Shown in pieces: positions 1 to 12,100 of a stretch of DNA of 64,000 bases. The DNA lies in the NCBI RefSeq assembly GCF_004027225.2, contig NC_044279.2, positions 32,156,705-32,220,704 on the forward strand, read 5' to 3'. This DNA comes from Strigops habroptila (lineage: Eukaryota; Chordata; Aves; Psittaciformes; Psittacidae). The notes beneath the pieces are model-generated. The model was not told the origin of the DNA and did not search any database. It saw nothing but the letters and a program-made list of their open reading frames with translations. Numbering within the stretch: the first letter of the stretch is position 1; the number at the start of each line of letters is the position of its first letter. Made by a program: the position numbers and the translations under genes.

Positions 1-65
1 TTTTTGTTTTGGTTTGGTTTTTTGTTTTGTTTTGTTTTGGGTTTTGTTGTTGGTTTTTTTTTTTC
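1..65. repeat. T/G-rich low-complexity tract
   Basis: Runs of T broken by GG and single G (TTTTG/TTTGG units) ending in a T13 stretch at about 54-65. It could be the complement of a retroposon A-rich tail cut by the window edge, or simple slippage sequence. Confidence 0.7.
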
Positions 66-3000
66 CCCCTGGGTTTGAAGCTATTATTCTGCCCATAAAG
101 GAGAGAGGGAAATTATACGGAGTCGTACAAATAGGATCAAAAATTTGTTCCATTTGAACTTTAGCCTGTGAACTAAATAGGATGTGGATTAGCTCAGGCT
201 GCAAATCTGAGCAGAATTAGGAAATGTCAGCTATGTTAATGAGCAAGCAGACATTTATCAGGGAACCACTGTGAAAGTAATCTTCTTGCTAAGCTATTGA
301 AGATATGCCAACAGGTTGCATCTGTAATTGGGGGCACCAAGGCACACAATTAGACAGACCAGACCCTTCTTTTCACAGCTGTGGTGTTTCAGTCACATGT
401 CTGCAAGTCTTTCTTGTTCTTTGTGTCTGCAATTTTTTGCATCACTGCCCTTAATTTTGCACTCTTTGAAAAGCTGCCCTGTATCAACTCGATCCTTTTC
501 TTTGCGACACTTCAAGGGACACAACCAGGGCCTTTCTGACGTTACCAACTCAAGCTCCCTCTTGGAAACCAGGGTAACTTTAAAACAGATAAGACTTTTT
601 TGCTTTTTGCCTCGGTCAAACAAAATAGACTAACTTTATTTCTAGTCAACAGAATTTTCAGGTTTATATATATTTACAGCCTCTTTGAACTTTATCCCTG
701 CAGAGAAGTGATGGAAGGGCATGTCTGCACTGTGCCAGATATGATGTTTAAGTGCTCCAACCCTACCAAAAACTATGGATTAATAGCACTCTTTGATTTA
801 GCATTTGCATAAATATTTCAGGGCCTTGGTCCTAAGATGAGGGAAAATCTCTGCTGACTTCCCTGGGCCTTGGAACCACTCCCTGATGCCTGTTTGGTGT
901 CTCCTTGGCCGGAGGTCATCTATCCTCAAGACAGCGAGCTACTGGTTGGCAACCTCTTTGCCAGGTCTCCTACTGCTGCAAGGTCTCCGTGACAGGAGGT
1001 TTCTTTCAAAATGAGGCACATTTAACTTGAACCGATACTGAGGATATGGCTGGAGAGCCACAAGCAGTGACAGTAATGCAGGCTGATCACCTGCTGAAGA
1101 CCTTAGCTACAGAGCAGTAGCTGTCATGTGCCTGATCCTACCCCATTGTAAAGAAAGCTATGGAGGAGTCAGCTGTATCACAGCAGAGAGGAGGTGACAG
1201 CAGCATCGCTAGACTGCTCCTCCATCATCATTTGACAATGTGTTCAGGTACGTTTAACTAGTTGTGAATGTGTCTAAAGCTCAACACCTGAAGTTTTTTT
1301 AGTCCAGGACACTTTTTAATCCTGAGGGAGTTTTTAAACAGCTGACCAATATTTGTACTATTCAGTCAGTGCCATCTCAGGATTTCCTTGTGCAGAGCAC
1401 TACAGCACTCAGTAAATACACTATAAATTCACATCTAAGCTTTCCTCTGATGCTGTTCTCACTAAACCTCAGGAAAATTTACTACTTAATTCACTTGCAA
1501 CCATTCTGTATTTTTAATTTTCTACATAGAAAGCATTTTGGTCACACTGAAAACTCTGCTTCTCTGCATTGTTACAAATGTCCATGTGTCTTAAGCTTTG
1601 ATTCACATCATGCAGACAATGGCTGCAGCTGACCACCTACTGATTGATTGTTCAGATATACTTATAAACTAGATTAATTCAAAACTGCTGGAACACAGCT
1701 GAAGAACACAATAAAACACAGAAAATAGTTCCAATACTAAATCAAACACAAGTTGGGCTTCACTGTTATGTGTACTGGGCCAAATTCAGCTCTCCGTAGA
1801 ACTTGCTTCTGCTGACCAAGTGTAGCAAGGATATATTTCATAAATGAACCTTAAATTCTAACAGCTCAAGAAAGTCAAATCCACAGCTGAGAAGTTTTAT
1901 GTTCAAATGGTTATTGCCCACAAGAAGCAATTCAAATACATGAAGCATGCAAAAATCATTTGACAGCTACACAAATGATGAAAACTTACTATATAAGAAA
2001 TAAAAATATCACTTAAATGGGCTGCATAAATGTCTGAATATCTATGGCTTTGCTGGGAATTGATGAAGCATTTTAGATTTTGGATTAAGATGATTCAAGA
2101 ATTCAGATCTGTGAGCATGTGTGTGCAAACTGGCCTCCTGGGCTGCAGATAGGGAAGCTGCTTCTGATAAAACAAACAAGTAAACAAAACCCTGGATCTT
2201 TGGTTTGCTTTAATCCTCATTCAGAAGAAAACCAAAGATTTCAGCAACCACTTTCTCAGTCTGGTTCAAGTCCCAGAGCAATAGAAAATACAGATGAGTC
2301 TGAACTGTGAAAATTGGGACTAAAGTAGGAGTTTGACTCCAAATTTATCCAAATTCAGTGACGTTAATTCTACAGCTTCTTAGGAACATATAAAATGCAC
2401 AGTGGGAATGTGTTTCATTTTTGTAAAGGGGTGGTTAACACTGGCTGAAACCTCTAAAACAGCACAAGTGATCTCTAGCCCAAGGAGTGTAAGAAAGTTT
2501 GAAGTCATGGTGGAATAAAATGATCTGTTATGGGAACCATCAGTGCTGTGCTGAGATAGGCCAGCACTGAAAGTCATCTGCCAGGTACTGATACTGGTGC
2601 CCTTAGAGGAGTCATAGGCAGGAGCAGCACATCATTTCCTGAATAAAAATACCAAGCAGAGGGTAATGCAATTGCAAACCCCAGTATGTTGCCCTTTCCC
2701 CAGTCTATTTCCAGACAGAGGAAGCTAACCCAATAGATTTGTGGTGAAGGAGTTAATTTGTTGTAACAGGGATGTTAAAAGCAAGTGCTCTTGCTGCTGG
2801 GGCTGGAGGGCCCTGCCCTGAGCAGGCAGGGACTGGTCTAGGTGAAATGTGTATCTCTGCTGAGTTGTGCTGGTTTTGGTGGGATCACAGGCTCTGTGGG
2901 TTCCTTTGAAGGCAGCAGCAGCTGAGCAGCCTCTCAAGTTTACTAAGTGAGGAAATAATTATTTCTTCCTCCCTTGCTGCGTTCTTCACAGGAGCATCAG

Positions 3001-5327
3001 GACCCATCAAATATAATTATTACCCAACGGAAACTTAAAATGGAAAACAGACTAATTAAAAAAAGATCACTTAAGCAGTATCAGTATTGCCCCCTCATTT
3101 TGCCACCGGCAATGTCTGCAAGGCCAGATTTTCACACCATCTGCATTAGCTGGGCTTGGTCATCCATTTGTCACTAGCCTGACCTGGCTGGGCAGGGTAA
3201 GAGGGGCTGCCCGGTCCTGGCCAGGTAGGCACCAGTGGCAAGGCAGCATCCAGAGTCATCTCCCAAAAAAGGTCCTGCAGAGGGAAAGCTGGCCATGGGA
3301 GGGGGCTCGCTCTCAGTTGACTGGGGTAGCTTCCGCAGAGCCATATGGCCACGAAATACCAAAGCAGTGAGAGGATTGCACACTGAGGGGTTTGTGAGCA
3401 CTCATATGTTGTCCGTGGCCAGTGTGAATGAGGCGAACACTGGATTTTTGCCTTGGAAAGCAAATAAAGGGCCTGGCTTCTTGCCTCTTCCTAGAGAGAA
3501 ATACTTTTAAGACAAGAACTTTTTGTTCATGACTTGAAGGCAGGCATTACCTTTCCTGGGCTGTGGGCTGCACATGCTGGGGTAATAGGGGAGCTCCTGG
3601 GACAGTCCCAGTCCTACCCATGCATCCCTCTGCACTGACAAACCACTTGACTTGTGAAATCCATCTAAGGCAGCCAAAAGGTGGGGTTTAGGTTTCCAGA
3701 GGAAAGTTTAAGGTGAGTCATTCTGGTCACAGCTTATGGAAAACCCAACTACACATAGCTAATAGCAGGAACGCACGATTAGCTGGGGTGCTACCACCCA
3801 CTAGACTGGTGCCTGCAGCTTGTGGTACAGTGCCTGGCTTCGAAGTGAGCCAGTCCCAATCTTTGCAAAATACAGTTTGCATTGTGATTGTCCTAAGCAT
3901 TTTTTACATTTTTACCAAAGACACGAAGGAAATAAACTGTGGCCCACTCAGACAAATGAAATATTCAAAAGCAGCATCAGCTGAGGAACTTCTTGGTCAG
4001 AACTAAGGTCACCAGGCTGCATCCCTCTTCTTGTTCAGATCATCAGTCATTGAAAGAGGAACAGGACTGAGTTGGCATTGCTGGGATTGCTGGTTGTTTT
4101 TCTCTTTTGTTGCCTTTTCCCCTCAATGAAATTGTCCTACTTCCCCACCAAAAGTCAGGATTTTGTTTCTGCTATTTTATTTAGAAGGATGCTCTACCTG
4201 TGGTGATGCATTTCTGGTTACTTTGGCTTTCAAATATGACTCAGTCTTAAAACAAGCCCTTAAACAATCTTATTTTACGGTTCCAAGCAATATTGCTGAT
4301 ACACAAACGACATCCTAGGAGTTACATTTGGAGTCTAAAATGGTAAAAGGAGATTATTGATAAAAGCAGATTTTAAGATGAAGCATAGTTACTGAGTTTG
4401 GCTCTCTTATAGATGAAAATTTTGTGATCAATAGATTATTATGGTTTGTAGTAGTTAAAGTTTCATGTTATAGAAATAATCTATGAACAGATAAGTAGGA
4501 TACAGGGTTGCAAATCTCCTGTAACAGTAAACAATGCCTATTTGGCATTTTACAGACGGTGTAAACGCTGGCAATAAGAAAATACTGATTAGTGCAGACC
4601 TAGATGAGTAATTGATTTTAACAATTGACTTTTTATTTTTATCATTTCGCATTAGCACCATACTGACAAAACCAAAAAGTGAAATACACTGACATGCCAG
4701 TGTCTGTTCATATGGCTGATGAACAGCTACAGACCTCTGAGTAACGGGGTTTTTAGCACTATCTTTTTCATTTCCGACTCTCTCTAAAACACTGCTTCTT
4801 ACTCAAAAATCCAGTGGTACACTTTGTCTTTTCTTCCAGGACACACATTTGGCCAGCTAAAGCAACAAGAAGTTTTAAATTTTTAATTAGAAATTAAAAT
4901 AGCAAAAAAAGAGATGGCCTGGACTGTGACTTGGCAAATATGGCTGTGACTTGGACAGAAGACCTGACTGTAGTGGGCTTTACTGGTGCACTGGAGAGAT
5001 GCTTCTCCACAGGTCACCCACACAGGAGGTGCCAGAGCTGCTCTAGCTTTCTTATTCACATTACTCTGAAGCATTCTCTTTACATAGTTGGAAAAAGCTA
5101 TCTGGTGATTTTTAACTTAAATTATTAACTGGTTTGGGGACAAGTTAAACTGCACTTGTCTATAAGTAAGTTTCACTATTAAAAAGTACTTAGCCAAGCC
5201 CTACTTTAAAGCTACTGCTATTTTTATCTGAGAAATCAAGGGAGCTCCTGCCTGTTGGGAGGCTATGTGAGCTGAGCACCATCACTGTGCTGCAGTGAGA
5301 TTCTCTTTCAGTTTGGAAGAGACCCAC

Positions 5328-5503
5328 TGTCTTGGTTTCAGCTGGAATAGAGTTAATTTTCTTCCTAGTAGCTGTTGTAGTGCTGGGTTTAGGCATTAGT
5401 CTGAGAATAATGTTGATAACACACAAATGTTCTAGTTGTTGCTAAGTAGTACTTACCCTAAATCAAAGACTTTTCAGTGTTCCATACTCTGCCAAGTGAT
5501 GCA
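5328..5503 (+). mobile_element. 5' fragment of avian ERV LTR
   Basis: The stretch starts TGTCTTGGTTTCAGCTGGAA and follows the same order of landmarks as the two complete LTRs at 38411 and 58231: GTTAATTTTCTTCCTA, a CAGTGCTG-like block, AGTCTGAGAATAATG, AACACAC, TTAGTTGTT, ACTTACCCT and GACTTTTCAGT, up to CTCTGCCA. The match stops near 5503. The central TATA region and the 3' half are absent, so this is a truncated relic in the same (+) orientation as the others. Confidence 0.8.
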
Positions 5504-5999
5504 GACCCATTCAAAGTGAGATTCACCATGTCCATTGAGGAGATGTCACCCCATACACATCCTGCATTTGAAGACAGCAGGAAGATCCAGGCTCTGTGGC
5601 TCATGAGGTTGCGATTCTCTGAGGTGCCCAGGGTGAATCTGCTGTAGCACAACACAGTTAATGGCAAGATCCTACGCTGGCACTGAATGAGGGCAGTTTT
5701 ACAGCACTCCCTGCAGGAATTTCCGCCTTTAGGCATTCTACAAAAAAGCAATGGCTAGTATTACAGTTAATGACCATGTTTCACCAGTTGCACTGTTAAA
5801 GGTGGAGCTCCCACAGAAGCAAAGATGTCCTTAGCCATAAGGAGGACTGAGGCCAGCCCCCTGTTCTTGCCTATGGCATATTTGTAAGTAGCAGAATTTG
5901 CAGCTGCAGTTAGCTCCCTTTTCAACATTTTACAATACTGCTGCTTTTTGTCAGCTTGTTTCACCATAGCATTGAATTCAGCATTGTAACTGAAGACAT
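5458..5999 (-). pseudogene. Unassigned coding-like stretch, broken
   Basis: Read on the minus strand, about 5999-5767 is open and has protein-like composition (for example NAEFNAMVKQADKKQQYC, ATYKYAIGKNRGLASVLLMA and APPLTVQLVKHG), then meets a stop. A second open stretch follows from about 5751 to 5458 (PKGGNSCRECCKTALIQC onward), preceded by CTTTTTTGTAG, which resembles a splice acceptor. I do not recognise the family. It could be a retrocopy or exon relic, part of an old element, or chance. The downstream end of the second frame runs into the LTR fragment, so at least that part is not host coding sequence. Confidence 0.25.
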
Positions 6000-8370
6000 C
6001 TCTGCCTTTCTATCTATAGGTCTATTAACTTAAGGCAATTATTCTGCAGAGAGGTGATAATTCCTTTATGGAAGTTATTGAATTCTGGTACTGCAAACAG
6101 TGCAAACAGTGCATCAATAATGAAAGGCCAGTAAGAGAGCACAACGTACCTGCATTGTTCAGAAATATAATTTTGTCTTTATGGACTCTATCATCTGACA
6201 GATAATTTAGGACTAAAAATTAGACATCAATTTTTAATAATATTTAAATTTACTTTTCAAGGACAATTAAAAACGTGAGCTACTAATTACAGGCTTGACC
6301 GAACAGGAGGCAGATGGGGAAGAGAGGGTGAAAGGGAATGAAAACAAGGGTCACCGAGATGTCTCACTGGAGTTTGCTGGCCTTTAGAACTCTCAACTGA
6401 TTAGAAACCTTGAATATTGATAAATTAGATAATATTCACTCAACCCATTCTCATGTTTTATTTAGCAGAGACTTTCAGCTTTGCTCAGCAGTATGACTTC
6501 TGCTCTTTTCATATATGTAATACTGACTGTCTCTCCAAGGACTCGATTCAAGGTTTAGCTATTACATTGTGTCTCAATTCCTGGCTTTTTACCTTACTTC
6601 TTATTGTATTGCACACTGGTTTACAAACCTACAATAGCAGAAAGATCCTGCAACACTCAGGTCAGGGTAGGCAACAAAAGGAGAGAGTTGTTTTCTACCT
6701 ATACGCCATTTTATATTTGATTAAAAGCTGGGATTAAACACCAGTATTACTCTGACTTTGAGAAAGGATTGAGAAAATTCTTTGTCTGTCCATGGACCCA
6801 AAACAGGGGTGCTTACCACTGTTCTGTGGCTGTCTGCATTCTCTCTACCCACTCCATAGCTTTCCCTCAGAGCTTTCTGCAGCCTCTGTCAGAGCCTGAG
6901 GATTCTGCCCTTGAGAAATGTTTGCTCTTTTCAAAAATAGAAAAATAGAAGTCTGCTCTTCATGCATGTCCTGTGCCTATCATACACCTATTCCTGAAGG
7001 AAATTGATGTGCAATTCTTAAATGGTAACACTTTCTGCTAAACTTTCTCTCAGAAATGGGCATGCAGCTGCCACTGAAATCCACTGAAGATGTGTCTCTG
7101 TGTCTGAGAGGAAACCATGACCTCCTGACAACTACAGTGCAGGCAAGAAAACACTGTACAGAAAGCAGCTTCTTTTTCAAGGAGCTAACACTCTTTAACA
7201 ACTTTGATTGCAGCTTGCCAGAAACTGGACAATACAGTAAAACCCTTGAGTATCTGTTATTTATAGACTAGGTAAGGAAAAAGGTTTGTTTAGTCTAAAA
7301 ATCTTCATAACATTAATGGCTCAATGTAGACTATCCATTTGGGGCTTTTTTGCACATTTTTAGTTTCTTGGTTTTGATTATTTGTATTATTTACATTCAG
7401 TGGCCTGGCATCTCTTGTATTCCCTGCTCCAAAAACATACAGTACTCATCAGACATGAAGGCTCAAGGTAATACCTACCAGATACACACAGTTGCATGGC
7501 ATTCCTTTTATCTCTTGCTGTACTGGAAACACTGTCAAGTAGCATTTGTTTGCAGGAAAAGAATTCTTTTTGGTATAAAACATATACATGGGCTTCCTTG
7601 TAACTTAATAATACACAGGGGTAATATGAATGGAAGTTTTACCTGTCCAGCTTGCATGAAAATCTACTGAACTGGTGAGAGAGATGCTGAAGAGCAGCAA
7701 GGCACTTTTTGAAAAGAACATGACTACTAAAGCAGTATTAAAAGGATGCTGTTATCTTGGGCAGCTTCCTCCTCTCCTTGTTTTGCCTTCACTGCTTGTA
7801 ACACATTCCTTACAAATTCAGCCTTTTCAGCCTGTAATTTGTAAGCACTGCTTATTCTTATTTCTTTTCCAGAATAACATAGCTTTGGTCATGTAGCCTC
7901 TTTTCTTTATCGTCCCAAGAGTGCAGAAGTGAAAATAGGATTTGCATATTGAAGTGATCCCCATGCTTTAAGATACTTTACACAAACAACTTAAACAGCT
8001 GTGGAGCTTATGGAACTCATGGCAGCGGGAGAGAGGAGGAATCTGGAGAAGATCCCCTGTAAATCTGAACAGATGTAAGTCACATAAAAACGGCCTGTAC
8101 CCACTCAGGGTGACAGCATCCCACTGGCACCTAGGGTCTGAGCTTTAGGCACATGAATTTGCTGATCAATTCACTGTAATGACTCGGATGCATGAATTCA
8201 CTTAATGTGTTCTCAGAATAACAAAGATAATACAGGACGGGCATAAAGCTGTGCTGGGCAGAAGCTCCCATGCCTAGGCATGCTGGCAAAGAAGAAACAG
8301 TAACACACATGAAAATCACATCCTTGAAAACAAAAAGGAGCCCAAGCAGAAACTTAACATAACAGAAATA

Positions 8371-8376
8371 TTTATT
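8371..8376 (-). promoter_or_regulatory. Candidate distal poly(A) signal AATAAA
   Basis: A canonical hexamer in minus sense, about 735 nt after the NELL2 stop, in a TATTTAAATAAATATTT-like AU-rich context. It is chosen as the most likely 3' end because of the plausible UTR length; no expression evidence is available here. Confidence 0.45.
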
Positions 8377-8516
8377 TAAATTTGCACAATAACGAGCTTA
8401 TACTGAACAAATTCAACCAAGAAATAATAGTAAGTGCAGTAAAACAAGGAAATATTGATGACTTTTTCCATCAGAAAACATTAAGAAGCCATGCCTGTGC
8501 ACCACGGGTTTTCTTT

Positions 8517-8579
8517 TTGATTTTTTTTTAGGTTTTTTTGTTTTTGTTTTTACAATAACTTCTTCTTTTTTTTTTTTTC
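8517..8579. repeat. T-rich low-complexity tract in NELL2 3'UTR
   Basis: Several T runs of 6-13 separated by G, A or CTTC. In the NELL2 transcript these become A runs, capable of internal oligo-dT priming. Confidence 0.75.
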
Positions 8580-8620
8580 AGCGCACATACTGTACATACC
8601 ATATTTTAGCTGCTAGGTTC

Positions 8621-8626
8621 TTTATT
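8621..8626 (-). promoter_or_regulatory. Candidate middle poly(A) signal AATAAA
   Basis: A canonical hexamer in minus sense, about 485 nt after the NELL2 stop. It is followed in the transcript sense, after about 40 nt, by long A-rich runs rather than the U/GU-rich element expected downstream of a cleavage site, which weakens it. Confidence 0.35.
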
Positions 8627-9051
8627 CCTGAAGGCTTCATCCTTTTACTCAAATGTCTGCTAAATTCTGCATTAAGCAATCAAACACATTTGTGCAGTTC
8701 CAAATATGAATAGGTAAAACTCTCTGTATCTGGTCAAGTGTTAGAGTCTTAAAGCTTTGGAAGACTCTCTAAGAGCTCCTAGTTGCTTTTGGATCTTGAC
8801 ATCGTTAGGTACAGCATTACAATGTGTCACTTTACACTAACCTAAATATTCTGCACAATGATGCCAGACAGACAAATAGCCGGAAGATTTGGGCTTAACC
8901 TCATACAAAGGTATACACATCTGAGCATGTCTTGAATCCCATAAATTTCACTCTGATTCAGGTAACTGAGTTCATCACGTATCTGCACTTTAGGTGGACA
9001 AACCCAATCTAATTTTAGTTTTAATTTTGAATGATTTTTGGTCTAAAGGTC

Positions 9052-9057
9052 TTTATT
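9052..9057 (-). promoter_or_regulatory. Candidate proximal poly(A) signal AATAAA
   Basis: TTTATT on the + strand reads AATAAA on the minus strand, 53 nt after the NELL2 stop codon. Use of this site would leave a 3'UTR of only about 70-85 nt, so it may be a minor site or unused. Confidence 0.4.
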
Positions 9058-9109
9058 GTGAAGGAAAATTCTTTAACCAGAAACTGCTTGTGAGAGATGG
9101 TTGTTGGTG

Positions 9110-9160
9110 TCACAGTTCCTGAAGGCACTGTGGATCCACTGAGCAACAGACGTGGCCATT
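9110..9160 (-). CDS. NELL2: NELL2 terminal coding exon (16 codons + stop)
   Basis: This short coding part of the last exon would be missed by an ORF-length filter. The acceptor is TTCATCCCTTTAG before 9160. The sequence reads [16 protein letters not shown] and then TGA at 9112-9110. It joins in phase 0 to the AAG (Lys) codon ending the upstream exon, giving CQCK-NGHVCC, the conserved NELL2 C-terminus with four closing cysteines. Human NELL2, as I recall, has Ile where this has Val. The 16-residue match together with a correct splice site and frame makes the call secure. Confidence 0.96.
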   Translation of the reverse strand, partial: NGHVCCSVDPQCLQEL

Positions 9161-12100
9161 CTAAAGGGATGAAAACAGAAAGAATTGAAACAAGCAGCGT
9201 TTAGTACAGAACAAGTAAATTTAACAAGCTCAGCCATTTGCAAACACCCACCGGGTTTGAATGTACAGACTTGTAAAATACAAGACATGTACAGATTTTT
9301 ATCAGATTCATGACATTGTTGTCATGTCCTTCCCTTGCCCAAGGGAACAGGCTATTATGATTCCTCTAATTGCTTGATTTGCTGTGGTCTGTATCCCAGA
9401 GCACAACAGTCAAACCGAAAGAAGCTGGCATCACTGGAGGAGATGCCCCTACATGAAGGTATCAGGCATCTGCTCAAGTACACGATGCTGTGGAACAAGA
9501 CAGGGCACTGGGAGTTTTATTTAGGTCAGGCAGAAGGACTTGCTTTTATTTACCCTGATTGCTTCAAGTTAATACATCCTGGCTGTAAAACTAGAAAACA
9601 TTAATCCATAAATTTTTCCCTGATACTCCAGACATTCTTCTGAGAATATTAGCAATTAAGGGAACAGATTGCCTGTGGACATCATTAAAGTACCAGATAA
9701 ATTGTTTTCTGCATCTCTATTACTTCTTAAGTCTGATTCTTACAATGCAAATAAAAGGTGTGTATTACTTATAAATTATTCCTAATACATTCAGTTGACT
9801 AAATTGCCAGGACTGATTAAAGACCAAGGTCTGATCATTTAAACATTTAAACATTTTCTTTTACTTCTTCTGTTACAGGACATTAGACAATCCTACTGTC
9901 CATCTTCTTTACTTGCAATTTGAAATGGTTTTGTGGCTAAGTCAGCTTTAGCTGATGCCCAGGTTTCTGAATTCTTAAAGGATTTGTGTAAACCTATTTT
10001 GCTATAGCGTGCTTACAGAGGCTTAGACCAGAGCTTTGACCTTCCATGTAAAGGTCTGCAAGAAAAGAGTGGGGTGACACAGGACAAATGAGAGGAAGAG
10101 CGATACAAAATGGGCACATGATTAACCTGATCTGGAGGGAGCAGGCTGCTTGCATGCAGAACTACAATATTAAAATGCTGCCAGTATAAGCAGATAGTGT
10201 ATTTGAAAAAGACAACTCCTCTATAAAGAAAATTGAATAAGATTTAGCTTGCTGAGGGACAAAGTGATACATTCACTGTTACACAGGTTCACACCTGAGC
10301 CATATTAAAACTATGGGGTTTGAAAAAGTATCTGGTTTAGTCTTACGTAAGTTCACAATGCAGCATGGATTTTATTAGTCTGTGTATGTGTTTAGACTGA
10401 ATACAAATTAGTTGATGCTTAAAGTTCAGTCTTTGCTTAAGAGAAAAAGGCGGATGGGAGCAGTACGCAGGTGGCCATCAGCAGAACTGATACACAGCTT
10501 CTGCATTGCCATTGATTAGCAATACAACAGTGAGAACACACTTCCCATCACTGAATCTCAAAAGCCCTTTAGAGAAGAATCACACCTATTTGTTTTACAG
10601 GTGCACATAAGCCTCCGCAACTTGCCCAAGCAAAATGTAACTTCTAGCACTGGAGTTGGTGTATGCCCCTAGCTATGGACCCCAAACGCATGGGTTTCTG
10701 CACATAAGCTTGTTTCAGCATCCTTTGGACAGCAGCTAGCTTTCTAACCATTAGCCACTCTGTCAAATCATAGAATCAAAGAATGGCTTGGGTTGGAAAG
10801 GACCTTAAAATCGTCTAGTTCCAACCCCATGCCATGGGCAGGGACGCCTCACACCAGACCATGCCACCCAAGGCTCTGTTCAACCTGGCCTTGAGCACTG
10901 CCAGGGATGGACCATTTACCACTTCTTTGGGCAACCTGTTCCAGTGCCTCACCACCCTCACAGTAAAGAACTTCTTCCTTACTCCTAACCTGAACTTCCC
11001 CTGTTTAAGTTTGAACCCGTTACCCTTGTCCTATCACTACAGTCCCTGACGAAGAGTCCCACAGCATTTTCTTCTAATCACCACGCCATTCTGACATCAA
11101 AACAAATGCCTGTGCTTACTTGGTGCATAACCTTTCCCTCGTGAAAAGGACTACGCCTCAACAGCACCAACTGCTGTTGCACACAGTATTGCACCAGGCA
11201 AAATGGAAAAAGAAGGTGGTACTTGACAGCTTCTGCTACATCATCAGTTACTCCCCATCTCTCCCTGAAAGAGGTGTTGCAGTTAGATTATTTTTTACAA
11301 GAAACTTTTCAAAGTAATCAATTGTACCATGTACTAGAGTTTGGGAAGTATCTTGCTTGGGAAGGACATAGACTAAGGACCAAAATCAGCTGTGAATTTC
11401 ATAATAATTAAAGATCTATGGATGAATCCTGCTGTCTCTCCTTGGCTACTGTGGAAACACTCTTTGTCATTCTTCAGTATTGGATGATGGAGAAAACAGT
11501 TCACCTTACAGGCTTATTTTGAATGGAAAGATTTATTTTAACCTCCTTTCGCACCTTTAAAAAGAGATGCCAGAATTCATAGCCCATAGCCATTAACTTT
11601 TCTCCTCAGACAAGGAATTCCTTTGACTACAAAAACTATAAAATGTTTTAAACATTACCTTCATTATACTATTAATATTATTAATACTAATTTTAAATAT
11701 TATTAATTAATAATTTTAAATTACTATATAATTATAAATATATAAATAATTATGAATGTTATAAATATATAATTATAGCAAGAAAGGTATGTAACCATAT
11801 AACTAGTCTTTTAATTCTCAAAACAATTACTGTTCTCAAAACACAATCTGGTCAGTTCTGGTGACGCTATAGCATCTCAAAGAACAGATTTATTGTATGA
11901 AGTCTGGTCTTACATACCTATATGTTACTGCATACGTTTCCAAGATAGCATGGAGCTATATAGTAAGAACTGTGATCAAACTTGAATTGAGCTATCTTGC
12001 TGAAAAAGCAAAGCCCACTGCTGTGTCCACAGCACAGTGCACCATGAGCTGTTGGCCTGCTTCTGACCTGCTAGCGCATTAAACCATCCTTCTAGCATAC

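Larger units (their letters stand above)
1..8340. other. Sequence downstream of NELL2, no supported gene
   Basis: No open frame over about 110 codons and no recognisable domain was seen on either strand. The notable contents are a T/G-rich tract at 1-65, a slightly GC-richer patch at about 2780-3620, an LTR fragment at 5328-5503 and an unassigned coding-like minus-strand stretch at about 5458-5999. In mammals the neighbour facing the NELL2 3' end is TMEM117 (convergent), but no TMEM117 coding exon was recognised here. Confidence 0.6.
8345..9109 (-). other. NELL2: Probable NELL2 3' untranslated region
   Basis: This region directly follows the TGA. Its far end is inferred from the most distal of three minus-strand AATAAA signals (8371-8376), with cleavage assumed 15-30 nt beyond. 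Usage is not visible in the sequence. The UTR would contain A-rich tracts when read in the transcript sense (T-rich at about 8517-8579 on the + strand). Confidence 0.55.

Noticed and set aside
1..8340. 3' end of a convergent TMEM117 gene
   Set aside because: Synteny in mammals would allow it, but no recognisable coding exon was found and UTR sequence cannot be identified by eye.
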